Below are positions 15,795-24,696 of a stretch of 64,000 bases of DNA, piece after piece; position 1 is the stretch's first letter, and every line of letters starts with the position of its first letter. The DNA comes from JAGPCK01 sp964535575 (GTDB taxonomy: Bacteria > Bacteroidota > Bacteroidia > UKL13-3), in NCBI GenBank assembly GCA_964535575.1, contig CAZHTC010000011.1, positions 1 to 64,000 on the forward strand, written 5' to 3'. Under the pieces are notes generated by a model that saw only the letters and a program-made list of their open reading frames with translations, searched no databases and was not told the DNA's origin. The translations under genes and the position numbers were made by a program.

Positions 15795-17372
15795 TCACTT
15801 AAAACTTTCTATATCAACAGTATTGTTATCTAAATCCCAATCAGGCCTTACCTGAAAGGATGTTGACAAAAAAACCACACGTTCTGGTTGTTGTGTAGTG
15901 TTTATATCACCCCCATCCCAAATTCCATTTTTATTAGTATCAAAAACAATTTTCAACCGGTAAGTACCCGGTAAAACATCTTTTAGTTTTATTATTCCCT
16001 CTACCGGAGATATTATTCCTCTGAACACCTCATTCTTTTCATCTACCAATAATAATACAACAGGTGTATTCTTAGGATTAATTAAATTTAATCCAATAGT
16101 ACCAAAATCCTCAGGCTTCTTAATAACCAAATATGTAACATTTTTTGGCGAAGCGGTTTGAAACACATCAGAAACAGCCTCAATTCCTAAACTTAATATA
16201 TAAGTTCCGGGAAGAAGTTTTTTTTCGGGTAAAAGCGCAATGGAAAAGCTATCCTTTTTAAATAATTTAAAAGAGAGTAGTGTAGAGTCTTTTTTTAAAT
16301 TGATGGAGTCTTTATTTATAAAAGCAATCGGAGTTGAGCAGGATAATAAAACAGTATCTTCTTTCTGAGACACACTTACCCATTGGTATGGAGTCACTTT
16401 TTCATTGTTAATAAACGAAGGTATAATAATGTTTTTCTGAGGGTATATAATCTCAACCGGCTGATTAAATGTGTTGGTATTGGAGTATAAAAAAAGAGTA
16501 TCAAAATCCGATCTGTTCGTCCACCGGTATGGGTATGTGGTTTTTATTAGGGGAACAAATGTGTTTTTGTAAAAGACTAAGCCGGTCTCTCCCTTTGCCC
16601 TGTAGACAGTATCTATTATTGAGCCGGGTGCGTAGAGTGGTTTCGTATACGCGAAAAGACTTACGATGCGATTGCTGTCTGTAACCTCAATCGGATTACT
16701 TGTAAAGGTAAATAACTCTCCTTTGTCTGCCACACCATTACTGTTTTCATCTTTAAATCCAGCTACATAGTACTTGCCGGGTTTAACGCGATTTATTTTA
16801 AAAACTCCGCCTGTAATTGATTTCGTGTAAAAAAGAGGCTTTTCCTTTTCAACACAAGAATCACAAATATGGCTGTACAGGCCAACAGTAAAATCTGAAA
16901 TCTTCTGTCTTGTAAACGAATTTGTTACCAAGCCTCCCACAAACAATGTATCAATAAAATCTCCCGTCGAAAAAGCATAATTATACTCAAACGCTTTGTT
17001 TGATTCATTCAGGTCGGCAATAGAACCACCAAAATTAATGGTGTAGGTGGTATTTGCTAAAAGGGTTTCATTTCTATCTAAATCGATATGAAGACATTTG
17101 CCCGACACGGTAATGGAGGGTTTTGTTTTAAGTGGCGGAGAGATGGAAACATTTTTTTCTACTTCGGATATAGATATGAATTCATCAAAGCAGATTTCGA
17201 TATGTTTTTGAGAGAAATTAACAGTACCAGACGGAGGAGACTCTTTTTGAACAGAAGGGGGAAGCTTATCAACCAGTCCGCCAGAAGGGGGAACAATATT
17301 AGCACAAGAATACAGGAGAAAAAACCAGGGTAAAACAAACAATAAGGGGGTTAATTGCCTATTTATCTGCAT
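15795..17372 (-). CDS. Ig-like domain lipoprotein
   Basis: A 525-residue lipoprotein (signal MQINRQLTPLLFVLPWFFLLYSC; lipobox LYSC) followed by the ANIVPPSGG segment typical of a large Bacteroidota family with an N-terminal SbsA-type Ig-like domain (about residues 35-135: PSGTVNFSQKHIEICFDEFI, then NTTYTINFGGSIADLNE). Further beta-sandwich segments follow, with GKYYVAGFKDENSNGVAD and YRLKIVFDTNKNGIWDGGD loops that resemble calcium-binding or prealbumin-like folds. The function is unknown; it is probably surface-exposed. Its start overlaps the end of the methyltransferase gene by 14 bp. Confidence 0.8.
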   Translation of the reverse strand: MQINRQLTPLLFVLPWFFLLYSCANIVPPSGGLVDKLPPSVQKESPPSGTVNFSQKHIEICFDEFISISEVEKNVSISPPLKTKPSITVSGKCLHIDLDRNETLLANTTYTINFGGSIADLNESNKAFEYNYAFSTGDFIDTLFVGGLVTNSFTRQKISDFTVGLYSHICDSCVEKEKPLFYTKSITGGVFKINRVKPGKYYVAGFKDENSNGVADKGELFTFTSNPIEVTDSNRIVSLFAYTKPLYAPGSIIDTVYRAKGETGLVFYKNTFVPLIKTTYPYRWTNRSDFDTLFLYSNTNTFNQPVEIIYPQKNIIIPSFINNEKVTPYQWVSVSQKEDTVLLSCSTPIAFINKDSINLKKDSTLLSFKLFKKDSFSIALLPEKKLLPGTYILSLGIEAVSDVFQTASPKNVTYLVIKKPEDFGTIGLNLINPKNTPVVLLLVDEKNEVFRGIISPVEGIIKLKDVLPGTYRLKIVFDTNKNGIWDGGDINTTQQPERVVFLSTSFQVRPDWDLDNNTVDIESFK

Positions 17373-18252
17373 GTTTTATAATATATAATACACTGGAGTA
17401 GTTTCTTCTTTTTCGCGCACTCCAGTTTGATAGTTGACCAATCGCCATTGCTTTAAAAAAACCAAAGAGCGACTTTTTGTGTATTTCACTTCTCCATGAG
17501 ATATAATAGGCATCATAGATCATAGGTAACCTATCTACCACCGTTAATCCATTTTTATTAAATAACGTCTCAATTGATTTATGGTTGAAGTGATACAGGT
17601 GGCGAGGAACATCATAACCATCCCAAAACGACTGATAATGACGGGCATCATAACTATCGGAGTTGGGAACGGCTACAAACATAAGCCCATTGGGCTTTAA
17701 CACTCTCCTCATATCGACCACCCATTCCTGTAGGTTATGAAAATGCTCCAGAACATGCCAAAGGGTTATGGCCTCAAACGAGGCATCAGGAAAATCTTTA
17801 ATTCCCTCCTCTTTGTGCACAAGAATTCCAAAGTGGTCTTTCACATGTTTCCTTGCCTCCTCCGAAACATCTAATCCCTCTACCTTCCACCCATCATTTT
17901 TGGCTGTGTTCAGGAAATAGCCCAGGCCACAACCAACATCAAGGAGAGAGGCCCGGGTTTTCAGCCGTTCGTTTATTTTCTTAAGTTTATTCTTTTGGCT
18001 AATAAGCCTAACAATATCATACAGGAAATAGATGGCCCCCCTTTTGGAGCTTGTATGAGAAATATAGTTGTCAGATTGATAATAAGGAGAAATATGACTG
18101 CTATTTGGTCTGGGGTTGGTAAAAAGGAGGGTGCAACCAGCGCATCGCTGCAATGAAAACTGCTGCCCGGTAGCAACAAAATCTTTACATGTTCTTTCTG
18201 TAACAAAAGTGTTTTCGCCACATACCGGACATATGGTTAGAGCCTCGTTCAT
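17359..18252 (-). CDS. SAM-dependent methyltransferase with N-terminal zinc ribbon
   Basis: A 297-residue protein. The N-terminal 45 residues hold two Cys pairs (CPVCGE and CAGC), a zinc-ribbon of the kind found on methyltransferases of surface-glycan clusters. Residues of about 95-210 are a class I methyltransferase core: LLDVGCGLGYFL (motif I), VEGLDVSEEA, FEAITLWHVLEHFHN and LKPNGLMFVAVPN. The substrate is unknown; relatives modify sugars or quinones. It lies 21 bp downstream of mnmG and overlaps the next lipoprotein gene by 14 bp, so the three are probably co-transcribed. Confidence 0.85.
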   Translation of the reverse strand: MNEALTICPVCGENTFVTERTCKDFVATGQQFSLQRCAGCTLLFTNPRPNSSHISPYYQSDNYISHTSSKRGAIYFLYDIVRLISQKNKLKKINERLKTRASLLDVGCGLGYFLNTAKNDGWKVEGLDVSEEARKHVKDHFGILVHKEEGIKDFPDASFEAITLWHVLEHFHNLQEWVVDMRRVLKPNGLMFVAVPNSDSYDARHYQSFWDGYDVPRHLYHFNHKSIETLFNKNGLTVVDRLPMIYDAYYISWRSEIHKKSLFGFFKAMAIGQLSNWSARKRRNYSSVLYIIKHADK

Positions 18253-18273
18253 TTCACCACAAAAGTAATAAAT

Positions 18274-20136
18274 CTATCGTCCGAATTTCACCAATAAAAT
18301 AGAGATGTCGGCCGGAGATACCCCACTTATTCTTGAAGCCTGTCCGATGGTAGAAGGTTTCACCTTGGTAAGCTTCTCTCTTGCCTCAGCAGAAAGAGAT
18401 GTTATTTTATGGAAATCAAAGTCGGCAGAGATTCGTACACTCTCTAAACGATTGATTTTATCTGCCAGTTCTTTTTCTCTTGCAATGTAACCATCGTACT
18501 TAACCAGAATTTCAGCACCAAGCACCTCTTCCCTGCTGTATTTAGCCAATTCCTGCGAAATGAAGCCAACTTTTTGAATGAGGTAATCAAGACTAATCAT
18601 TGGCCTCACAAGAAGCGAGGATAATTTGACTTGCTGGTTAATCGCAGAACTATTTGCTTCAGAAAGCATGGGGTTGGCGCTATCGGGGCTAATCCCGGTT
18701 TTTTGCAGAAACCTAATAATGGAGGCGATGTTTGACTCTTTTTTTTCAACCTCTGCAAGCCTATCGCCATCCGCCAGGCCCATTTTGTGAGACAGTCGCG
18801 TGAGGCGGATGTCAGCATTATCCTGACGAAGCAAGATTCTATATTCTGCTCTTGAGGTAAACATTCTATAAGGCTCCTCAGTTCCTTTGTTGATTAAATC
18901 GTCAATCAAAACACCTATATAGGCCTCCGAGCGGTTAAGAATAAAGGGATTCTCATCTTTTAATTTTAAATGAGCATTAATTCCAGCTATTAAGCCTTGA
19001 CAGGCAGCCTCTTCATAACCAGTGGTGCCATTAATCTGCCCTGCAAAGTATAGGTTTTCAAAGAGGTGTGTTTCCAGTGTGTTTTTTAGTTGTGTGGGAG
19101 GAAAGTAATCATATTCTATTGCATAGCCGGGCCTGAACATTTTGGCATTTTCAAATCCGGGAACAAGCCTGAGGGCCTTTAACTGTATGTTGTCTGGAAG
19201 CGAGGTTGAGAACCCGTTTACATATGTTTCGCATGTATTCCAGCCCTCCGGCTCTACAAAAATCTGGTGCCTGTCCCGTTCAGCAAAGCGGTTTATTTTG
19301 TCTTCGATCGATGGGCAATAACGTGGCCCTAAACCTTGTATTCTTCCTGAGTACATAGGAGATTCATCGAAACCTGTTTTCAAAACCTCATGCACCTTTT
19401 CATTTGTATAGGTTATCCAGCAGGAAAGCTGTTTTTTTGGAAGAATGGTATTTTTGAATGAGAATCTGGAAGGCGGATCATCCCCTCTTTGTTCTTCCAT
19501 CTTTGTGTAATCAATTGTTCTTCCGTCAATTCTTGGCGGGGTGCCCGTTTTCATTCTCCCCGATTGAAACCCCAACGAAACAAGCTGTTCGGTTATTCCT
19601 GACGAAGCCTGATCCCCCATCCTTCCTCCACCAAACTGTTTTTGGCCGATATGGATAATGCCATTTAGAAAAGTTCCATTGGTTAATACTACAGCACGAG
19701 ACCTAAAGGTCATTCCTAGGCCTGTAATAACCCCGGAAAGGTTATTGTTTTCTATAATTATTTGTTTTACAGAGTCTTGCCAAAAATCAAGGTTCGGACA
19801 ACCCTCCAGACTTTGCCTCCAAAACAACGAGAACAACGACCGGTCGTTTTGGCTTCTTGGACTCCACATTGCGGCACCCTTTGAACGGTTGAGCATTCTA
19901 AACTGAACCATACTTCTGTCTGATATAACCCCTGATAATCCGCCAATTGCGTCTATTTCTCTGATGATCTGACCCTTAGCTACACCTCCCATAGCCGGGT
20001 TACACGACATCTGGGCAATTTTACCCATGTCCATGGTTATAAGCAAAACGCGTGAGCCAAGTGTAGCTGCAGCATGGGCGGCTTCGCAACCTGCGTGTCC
20101 TGCACCCACAACAATGATATCATAAAAGCTATGCAT
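18274..20136 (-). CDS. mnmG: tRNA uridine-5-carboxymethylaminomethyl modification enzyme MnmG (GidA)
   Basis: With MnmE it installs the cmnm5 group on wobble uridine 34 of certain tRNAs, using FAD and a folate donor. The 620-residue length is standard. The start is the ATG at 20134-20136, just before the FAD site YDIIVVGAGHAGCEAAHAA; the open frame to 20310 has no conserved residues and is partly the palindrome described below. CNPAMGGVAKG, RMKTGTPPRIDGR and the C-terminal helical domain ending SPADISILLVKFGR are intact. A perfect parS site occupies the leader, 8 bp before the start codon. In many bacteria this gene is next to the replication origin. Confidence 0.97.
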   Translation of the reverse strand: MHSFYDIIVVGAGHAGCEAAHAAATLGSRVLLITMDMGKIAQMSCNPAMGGVAKGQIIREIDAIGGLSGVISDRSMVQFRMLNRSKGAAMWSPRSQNDRSLFSLFWRQSLEGCPNLDFWQDSVKQIIIENNNLSGVITGLGMTFRSRAVVLTNGTFLNGIIHIGQKQFGGGRMGDQASSGITEQLVSLGFQSGRMKTGTPPRIDGRTIDYTKMEEQRGDDPPSRFSFKNTILPKKQLSCWITYTNEKVHEVLKTGFDESPMYSGRIQGLGPRYCPSIEDKINRFAERDRHQIFVEPEGWNTCETYVNGFSTSLPDNIQLKALRLVPGFENAKMFRPGYAIEYDYFPPTQLKNTLETHLFENLYFAGQINGTTGYEEAACQGLIAGINAHLKLKDENPFILNRSEAYIGVLIDDLINKGTEEPYRMFTSRAEYRILLRQDNADIRLTRLSHKMGLADGDRLAEVEKKESNIASIIRFLQKTGISPDSANPMLSEANSSAINQQVKLSSLLVRPMISLDYLIQKVGFISQELAKYSREEVLGAEILVKYDGYIAREKELADKINRLESVRISADFDFHKITSLSAEAREKLTKVKPSTIGQASRISGVSPADISILLVKFGR

Positions 20137-20143
20137 GTCTTTA

Positions 20144-20159
20144 TGTTTCACGTGAAACA
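20144..20159. other. parS centromere site (ParB binding)
   Basis: TGTTTCACGTGAAACA is a perfect 16-bp palindrome and an exact match to the parS consensus TGTTNCACGTGAAACA bound by chromosomal ParB/Spo0J. It lies in the 5' leader of mnmG, between the start codon and a 44-bp palindrome. In most bacteria parS sites cluster around the replication origin. parA and parB are not in the window. Confidence 0.85.
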
Positions 20160-20194
20160 CCGCAAAGGTAGGAAATTTTTTCGCTGGGTTTGGG

Positions 20195-20238
20195 CCAAAT
20201 AAAAAGGGCGTTCCACGTGGAACGCCCTTTTTATTTGG
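20195..20238. terminator. perfect 44-bp palindrome: bidirectional terminator with parS-type core
   Basis: All 22 base pairs are complementary. The arms hold an A-tract (AAATAAAAAGGGCG) and its T-tract complement, so either strand would give a GC-rich hairpin followed by U residues, as in an intrinsic terminator. Genes on both sides run minus, so termination after the T9SS type B gene at 20258 is the expected use. The central CGTTCCACGTGGAACG (20209-20224) is the parS-type palindrome known from Pseudomonas (GTTCCACGTGGAAC), differing from the consensus at the outermost base of each arm. Confidence 0.75.
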
Positions 20239-20257
20239 GAATACTTTTCTTGTTGAC

Positions 20258-22090
20258 TTATTCCGAATTAAAGAGATAAACCTCTCCAGAATACATTTTT
20301 GTGGATCCATTAAGCGTGCCGTATAGCGTGGCCATGTAGAAATAGATTCCTTCAGGAAGAATCTTACCCCCTTTTTTACCGTCCCAACCTTGATTTAGGT
20401 CTGTAATCCGAGCTACCTCTTCCCCCCATCTATTATAAACAACCATAAACGATATTTTAAGGTCAACAAATGAACACACTGGTTTAAATATGGGGTTTTC
20501 GCCTGTCGGCACAAACGCATTTGCGAAAAAGGCAATAATTGGTTGTCGTGCACAAGATGTATTTGAGTGACAAGAATCGGAAAACCCAAATGTGTTTATG
20601 CCTTGTTCAAAAGCAATAGATCGGTAACAGATTCCATCTTCTCCAACATCATCCGGTAGGTTGTTGTCGAAGACGAGGGTGTCTTTTGTTTCTATTAGGT
20701 CCCCCCAGGTTACCGTTCCATCTGTGCTTGTAACTCCTCGCTGAACCTTGTACGACTCGATTGGGTTTAAAAATCCCCCATAAGAAGACCAAGAGGCCTT
20801 AATAGTAGAAACACCAATGGTGGTGGCTTGTATAAATATGGACCTGACTGTGTTTGAACCCAAAACCACAGAATCACATAGGTCATAACAAAGCACTTTA
20901 TAATAATAATAACCCGAGCTGCCGCTCACCTTACTGTCGGTATAGCTTTTTTCGGAGGTCAGATCATTGTTTGTTGAATCAATAATTGAAAAATCGATAC
21001 CGTTGGTTGATCTTAGGATATTGAACTTTTTGATTTCTCCGGTCAAGTCAGGGTGCCAGGTTAGCTTAATGGAGCCATCATCCAACACATCGGCACACCT
21101 TACATAACAAAATTGAGGGATGGGCTTTGTAGCGCTACGATGGCCAAAGGTGTTTGAAGAAGATGTGAAGCCCGAACCCGATCCAATTGCCCGGACAAAA
21201 AAGGTTAGGCTGTCTCCTGGTATTTGTCCAAAGTGGGTATACGTGGTGGTGGTTGAATTGGTTTCTCCCACTTTGATAAAAGCGCCAAAATTGGTAGCAG
21301 CGTAAATTTCATATTTAGACACAGGCCAGCCAATAGCCCCAAGCGCCCACGATCCGTCATATCTGTTCCAGGAAAGCGATACCGACTTGTAACATTCGTT
21401 GGTGGTAGCGGTGAGAAAAATGGTATGATGCGGGTCGCTAATGGTAGATTCAAGCGTACAGCTGTCAACAGTTGCAATGCCATATCCGTATGATTTAGTT
21501 TGTGGATTTGCAATACCCGAGCCGACCAAAAAATAACTAGAAGAGGTAAATGATAAATCTGCAAAACCAGACCCATCAAAATCCTTTACCGTGTAGCCAG
21601 CAACGTCCTTGGCATTAACCTTTGACCAGCCAATAACAATTTCACCGGTGTAAATATTAACACTGACCGAGTCAATTTTGGCTGCCGGAGGTGTTTTGTT
21701 TACGGAGATTGTATCTGAATACAGTGGAGTGCTAAAGTCACAATCATAATTAACCTTTATGAAATATTGGCCATTAACCTTAAAGTTTAAAGCGTTTGTA
21801 TGTATGTACTGGTTGGTTGGATAAAAAGTGACCACATCAATTAAGGTCCAGCCAAGGGAGCTGTTTTCTCTGCCGTAAATATAGTACCCAGAAAAGGAGC
21901 CACATGGGTCAGGAGGAATATTCCAGGAAATGGTAATGTTATTGTCAAACTTACCAGGACACGCCCGGATCATTTTTATTGGCCCAGTTACAGCGTAGGA
22001 CGACACTAATTGACACAATATCAACACAATTGTGTATAAAAATCTATAAATCAGCTTATTACAACCCACAAATAATCTCATAAAAATCAT
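20258..22090 (-). CDS. secreted fibronectin-like protein with T9SS type B sorting domain
   Basis: A 610-residue protein with a signal peptide (about residues 12-33), several fibronectin type III-like beta sandwiches (ITISWNIPPD, IVIGWSKVN, VSLSWNRYDGSW, IKLTWHPDL, IKASWSSYGG, each spaced by about 90-100 residues), and a C-terminal gliding-motility-type domain (FVPTGENPIFKP, YNRWGEEV, GWDGKKGG, LPEGIYFYMATL). That ending is the type B signal for export and surface attachment by the type IX system. The two starts at 22090 and 22081 are both ATG. Its 5' end overlaps the upstream M16 peptidase gene by 32 bp. Confidence 0.88.
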   Translation of the reverse strand: MIFMRLFVGCNKLIYRFLYTIVLILCQLVSSYAVTGPIKMIRACPGKFDNNITISWNIPPDPCGSFSGYYIYGRENSSLGWTLIDVVTFYPTNQYIHTNALNFKVNGQYFIKVNYDCDFSTPLYSDTISVNKTPPAAKIDSVSVNIYTGEIVIGWSKVNAKDVAGYTVKDFDGSGFADLSFTSSSYFLVGSGIANPQTKSYGYGIATVDSCTLESTISDPHHTIFLTATTNECYKSVSLSWNRYDGSWALGAIGWPVSKYEIYAATNFGAFIKVGETNSTTTTYTHFGQIPGDSLTFFVRAIGSGSGFTSSSNTFGHRSATKPIPQFCYVRCADVLDDGSIKLTWHPDLTGEIKKFNILRSTNGIDFSIIDSTNNDLTSEKSYTDSKVSGSSGYYYYKVLCYDLCDSVVLGSNTVRSIFIQATTIGVSTIKASWSSYGGFLNPIESYKVQRGVTSTDGTVTWGDLIETKDTLVFDNNLPDDVGEDGICYRSIAFEQGINTFGFSDSCHSNTSCARQPIIAFFANAFVPTGENPIFKPVCSFVDLKISFMVVYNRWGEEVARITDLNQGWDGKKGGKILPEGIYFYMATLYGTLNGSTKMYSGEVYLFNSE

Positions 22091-23330
22091 TTACACATAA
22101 ATGTTTGTTAGCCAAGCAAATAAGCTTTTCAGAATCCGTTTCTTTAATAATATTGAAAAGCTCATTGTAGTATTCTCGCTTCAGATTGTAGTCAATTAGA
22201 GTTTTAGTTTTTTCCGACTGTAAAAAAGCCCCGTCAAGCCCTCTTAAGAATGCCCCTAAATAGTAATTTTTGGCAATCTCCAGTTCTTTCGGGGGTATAG
22301 GTTCGTTTTTTAACCTTTTTATTTCATTATATATTTCAGTAACGGCATAGGAGCTGGAATCATTGTTCACATCAGTAGAAATATAAAAGACACCACCCCC
22401 CCGAAAAGATTCAAGGGATGAGTAAATTCCATAAGTGAGGCCTTTTTCTTCACGAATATTCTTCATTAATCGGGAGCCGAAATAGCCACCTAAAATCAGA
22501 TTTAGCAATTGCATTGACCGGTAGTCCTCGTGGGTTCGGTCAAACATTCTTTTGCCAATACGAATTGAAGATTGAACCGAATTGTTATGGCTGATAAATT
22601 GCTTTTTATTTGAATCGGGTTTTATGCTGAAATCGGGCAGTTTTGTTTGAGGTTTGTTGTTTTTAAACGCTAATTGATGAATGAGTAAACGAATATCATC
22701 GGTTATTTTGCCGGAACAAATGATTTTTAGTCCGCAAGTAGTATAGTTTTCGGAAAAAAAAGAAGCAAGCTCTTCTCTTTGAAGGCTAAGAAAATCTTCC
22801 GGGTTGGCACTACGCCCATAAGGATGTTCGGCTCCCCAAAGGGCGGCATTAAATGCCCTTCTGCAAAGATGGTCAGTCTTTTTTTGGCTAATTCTTAATC
22901 GGCCCGCCTGTGTGTTGGCGTAAGTGTGTAACTCTTTTTCAGGGAAAGAAGCCTCGTTGAAAATCTCATTAATAATTTCGAGACATTGACCAATGTTCCT
23001 GTTTAAACTATATACGGAAATGGTGGCATCGTCTGCAGAACAGCTGTTTTGTATAAAGGCACCCAAAGAGTCTAATTTGTCGGCAAGCTCTAATGAACCA
23101 TGTTTCCGGGTTCCTTCCATTAAAAGACTGTTTGTGGCTGCGGCCAAACAGGTTTTGTGTTGTCTTTTGCTTCCCGCATCAAAAATGAAATCAATTTTAA
23201 CAACATCTTCACTTCCCCCGTTAATGAAATAACAAGGAACACCCCCTCCTGTTTTAGAAGTAACTACCGGCAAAAATGAGAATGCCGTTATATGGCCGAA
23301 TTCGGGAGCGATTTTTCTGCTTAGGGTCAT
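22059..23330 (-). CDS. M16-family peptidase homologue, non-catalytic partner
   Basis: A 423-residue member of the pitrilysin/insulinase family. The zinc motif HxxEH is missing: the matching helix reads NSLLMEGTRKHGS. The second-half features are kept (LNLILGGYFGSRLMKNIREEKGLTYGIYS, which contains the R/Y pair that binds substrate). In two-subunit M16 enzymes one partner has zinc and the other has the R/Y motif, and this gene fits the second role. The ATG at 23330 overlaps the stop of the catalytic partner as ATGA, implying translational coupling. Confidence 0.9.
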   Translation of the reverse strand: MTLSRKIAPEFGHITAFSFLPVVTSKTGGGVPCYFINGGSEDVVKIDFIFDAGSKRQHKTCLAAATNSLLMEGTRKHGSLELADKLDSLGAFIQNSCSADDATISVYSLNRNIGQCLEIINEIFNEASFPEKELHTYANTQAGRLRISQKKTDHLCRRAFNAALWGAEHPYGRSANPEDFLSLQREELASFFSENYTTCGLKIICSGKITDDIRLLIHQLAFKNNKPQTKLPDFSIKPDSNKKQFISHNNSVQSSIRIGKRMFDRTHEDYRSMQLLNLILGGYFGSRLMKNIREEKGLTYGIYSSLESFRGGGVFYISTDVNNDSSSYAVTEIYNEIKRLKNEPIPPKELEIAKNYYLGAFLRGLDGAFLQSEKTKTLIDYNLKREYYNELFNIIKETDSEKLICLANKHLCVNDFYEIICGL

Positions 23331-24568
23331 GCTTTTTCCGAGAGGTAATAAAGGGTTGAACAATTGGATTTACCTAAAAAATCGAGAGCAGCCTGCTTTA
23401 TATCGGCCGAGGAAACATTTTGATAAAACGCCAACTCCTCGTTAACAAGATTGGTATTTCCTAAAAAGGTTGCATAACAAAGGCCCATTCCTTTGTTTAA
23501 AACCCCCATCTCTCCAAAAACAATGGTTGACTCTGCTTTCGTTTTTACTTTACTTAACTCGTTTTCCGAAACAAGATCATTCATTACTTTATTTAACTCT
23601 TCGCAAACACCCATCTCTGCTTTTTCGGGTGATATGCCCTGATTTATCTTTCCTTCGATAACAATTAATCCCGGGTCGGCATCTCCGGTCATATAAGCCC
23701 CTATTTCACTAAACAACTTTTGTTTTTTCACTAATGAATTAAGCAGACGCGAAGAACGGCCGCGCGAAAGAATATCGGTTAAAAGATCGGCTGCATAATA
23801 ACGGGGGTCGCGCCTGCCAGGGCAATGAAATGCCATGTAGATGGCATCGGCCGGAACTTTGGCTGTTACCGTTTCCCTTCTTTCTTTTTGTTGTAGAGGC
23901 TCGGCTGGTAGCTCAATTGTTTCTAAGGGTTGTGGAGGAATTGGCCCAAACCATTTTTCGGATAATTCTTTAACCCGTTCCAGAGTGATATTGCCTGCCA
24001 CGCACATAATTGCGTTGTTAGGACAATAATGACTCTTAAAGAAAGCCTTTACATCGTCTAAAGTCGCGTTTTCAATATGTTTTATTTCCTTCCCTATAGT
24101 GGGCCATCGGTAGGGGTGAACTTTATAGGCAAGCGGCCTAAGCTTTAGCCACACATCTCCATAGGGTTGATTCAGGTAACGTTGCTTAAACTCTTCAATT
24201 ACCACACTTCGCTGTATTTCGAGCGATTCAGGACTAAAGGCCAAACTCAGCATACGGTCTGATTCAAGCCAAAACCCTGTTTCAATATTTTGAGACGGAA
24301 GGGTGAGGTAGTAATTGGTAATATCATTGTTGGTAAATGCGTTGTTTTCTCCACTTGCCAATTGGAGGGGCGTGTCGTATTCAGGAATGTTTACCGACCC
24401 CCCAAACATCAGGTGCTCAAACAGGTGGGCGAAGCCGGTTTTGTCCGGGTCTTCATTTCGGGCACCCACTTTATACAAAATATTCATTACAACCAAGGGG
24501 GTACTTTCGTCCTGGTGATGAATAATCTTTAGCCCATTGCTCAGCGTAAACTCGGAAAAATGAATCAT
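23327..24568 (-). CDS. M16-family zinc peptidase, catalytic partner
   Basis: A 413-residue protein of the M16 family with the inverted zinc motif HLFEH (about residues 48-52) and downstream glutamate in VVIEEFKQR as third ligand. YKVGARNEDPDKTGFAH and NNAFTNNDITNYY are typical. It probably degrades peptides, and lacks a signal peptide, so it is likely cytoplasmic unless exported otherwise. The ATG at 24568 is chosen over a TTG four codons upstream. The next gene (23330) overlaps by 4 bp and supplies the substrate-binding partner. Confidence 0.92.
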   Translation of the reverse strand: MIHFSEFTLSNGLKIIHHQDESTPLVVMNILYKVGARNEDPDKTGFAHLFEHLMFGGSVNIPEYDTPLQLASGENNAFTNNDITNYYLTLPSQNIETGFWLESDRMLSLAFSPESLEIQRSVVIEEFKQRYLNQPYGDVWLKLRPLAYKVHPYRWPTIGKEIKHIENATLDDVKAFFKSHYCPNNAIMCVAGNITLERVKELSEKWFGPIPPQPLETIELPAEPLQQKERRETVTAKVPADAIYMAFHCPGRRDPRYYAADLLTDILSRGRSSRLLNSLVKKQKLFSEIGAYMTGDADPGLIVIEGKINQGISPEKAEMGVCEELNKVMNDLVSENELSKVKTKAESTIVFGEMGVLNKGMGLCYATFLGNTNLVNEELAFYQNVSSADIKQAALDFLGKSNCSTLYYLSEKA

Positions 24569-24669
24569 AAACCTGTTCAAAAGTACTCAAAAAAGAATGG
24601 TTTTAATAATCTTAAAGCCCTATAAACAAATGAATCAGAAAATAAAGGGGGCCAAAGCAATAAAGAGGT

Positions 24670-24677
24670 TACCTTTG
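24670..24677 (+). promoter_or_regulatory. -7 promoter element of the pseudouridine synthase gene
   Basis: TACCTTTG matches TAnnTTTG, 19 nt before the ATG at 24697, in the divergent gap after the M16 gene. There is no clear -33 TTTG. The same octamer precedes the DUF2911 gene at 36324. Confidence 0.4.
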
Positions 24678-24696
24678 CCAGTATAAAAGCGAAAGT

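Noticed and set aside
20137..20310. Longer N-terminus of mnmG
   Set aside because: The added 58 residues are encoded by the parS site and the palindrome, have no family similarity and would overlap the terminator.
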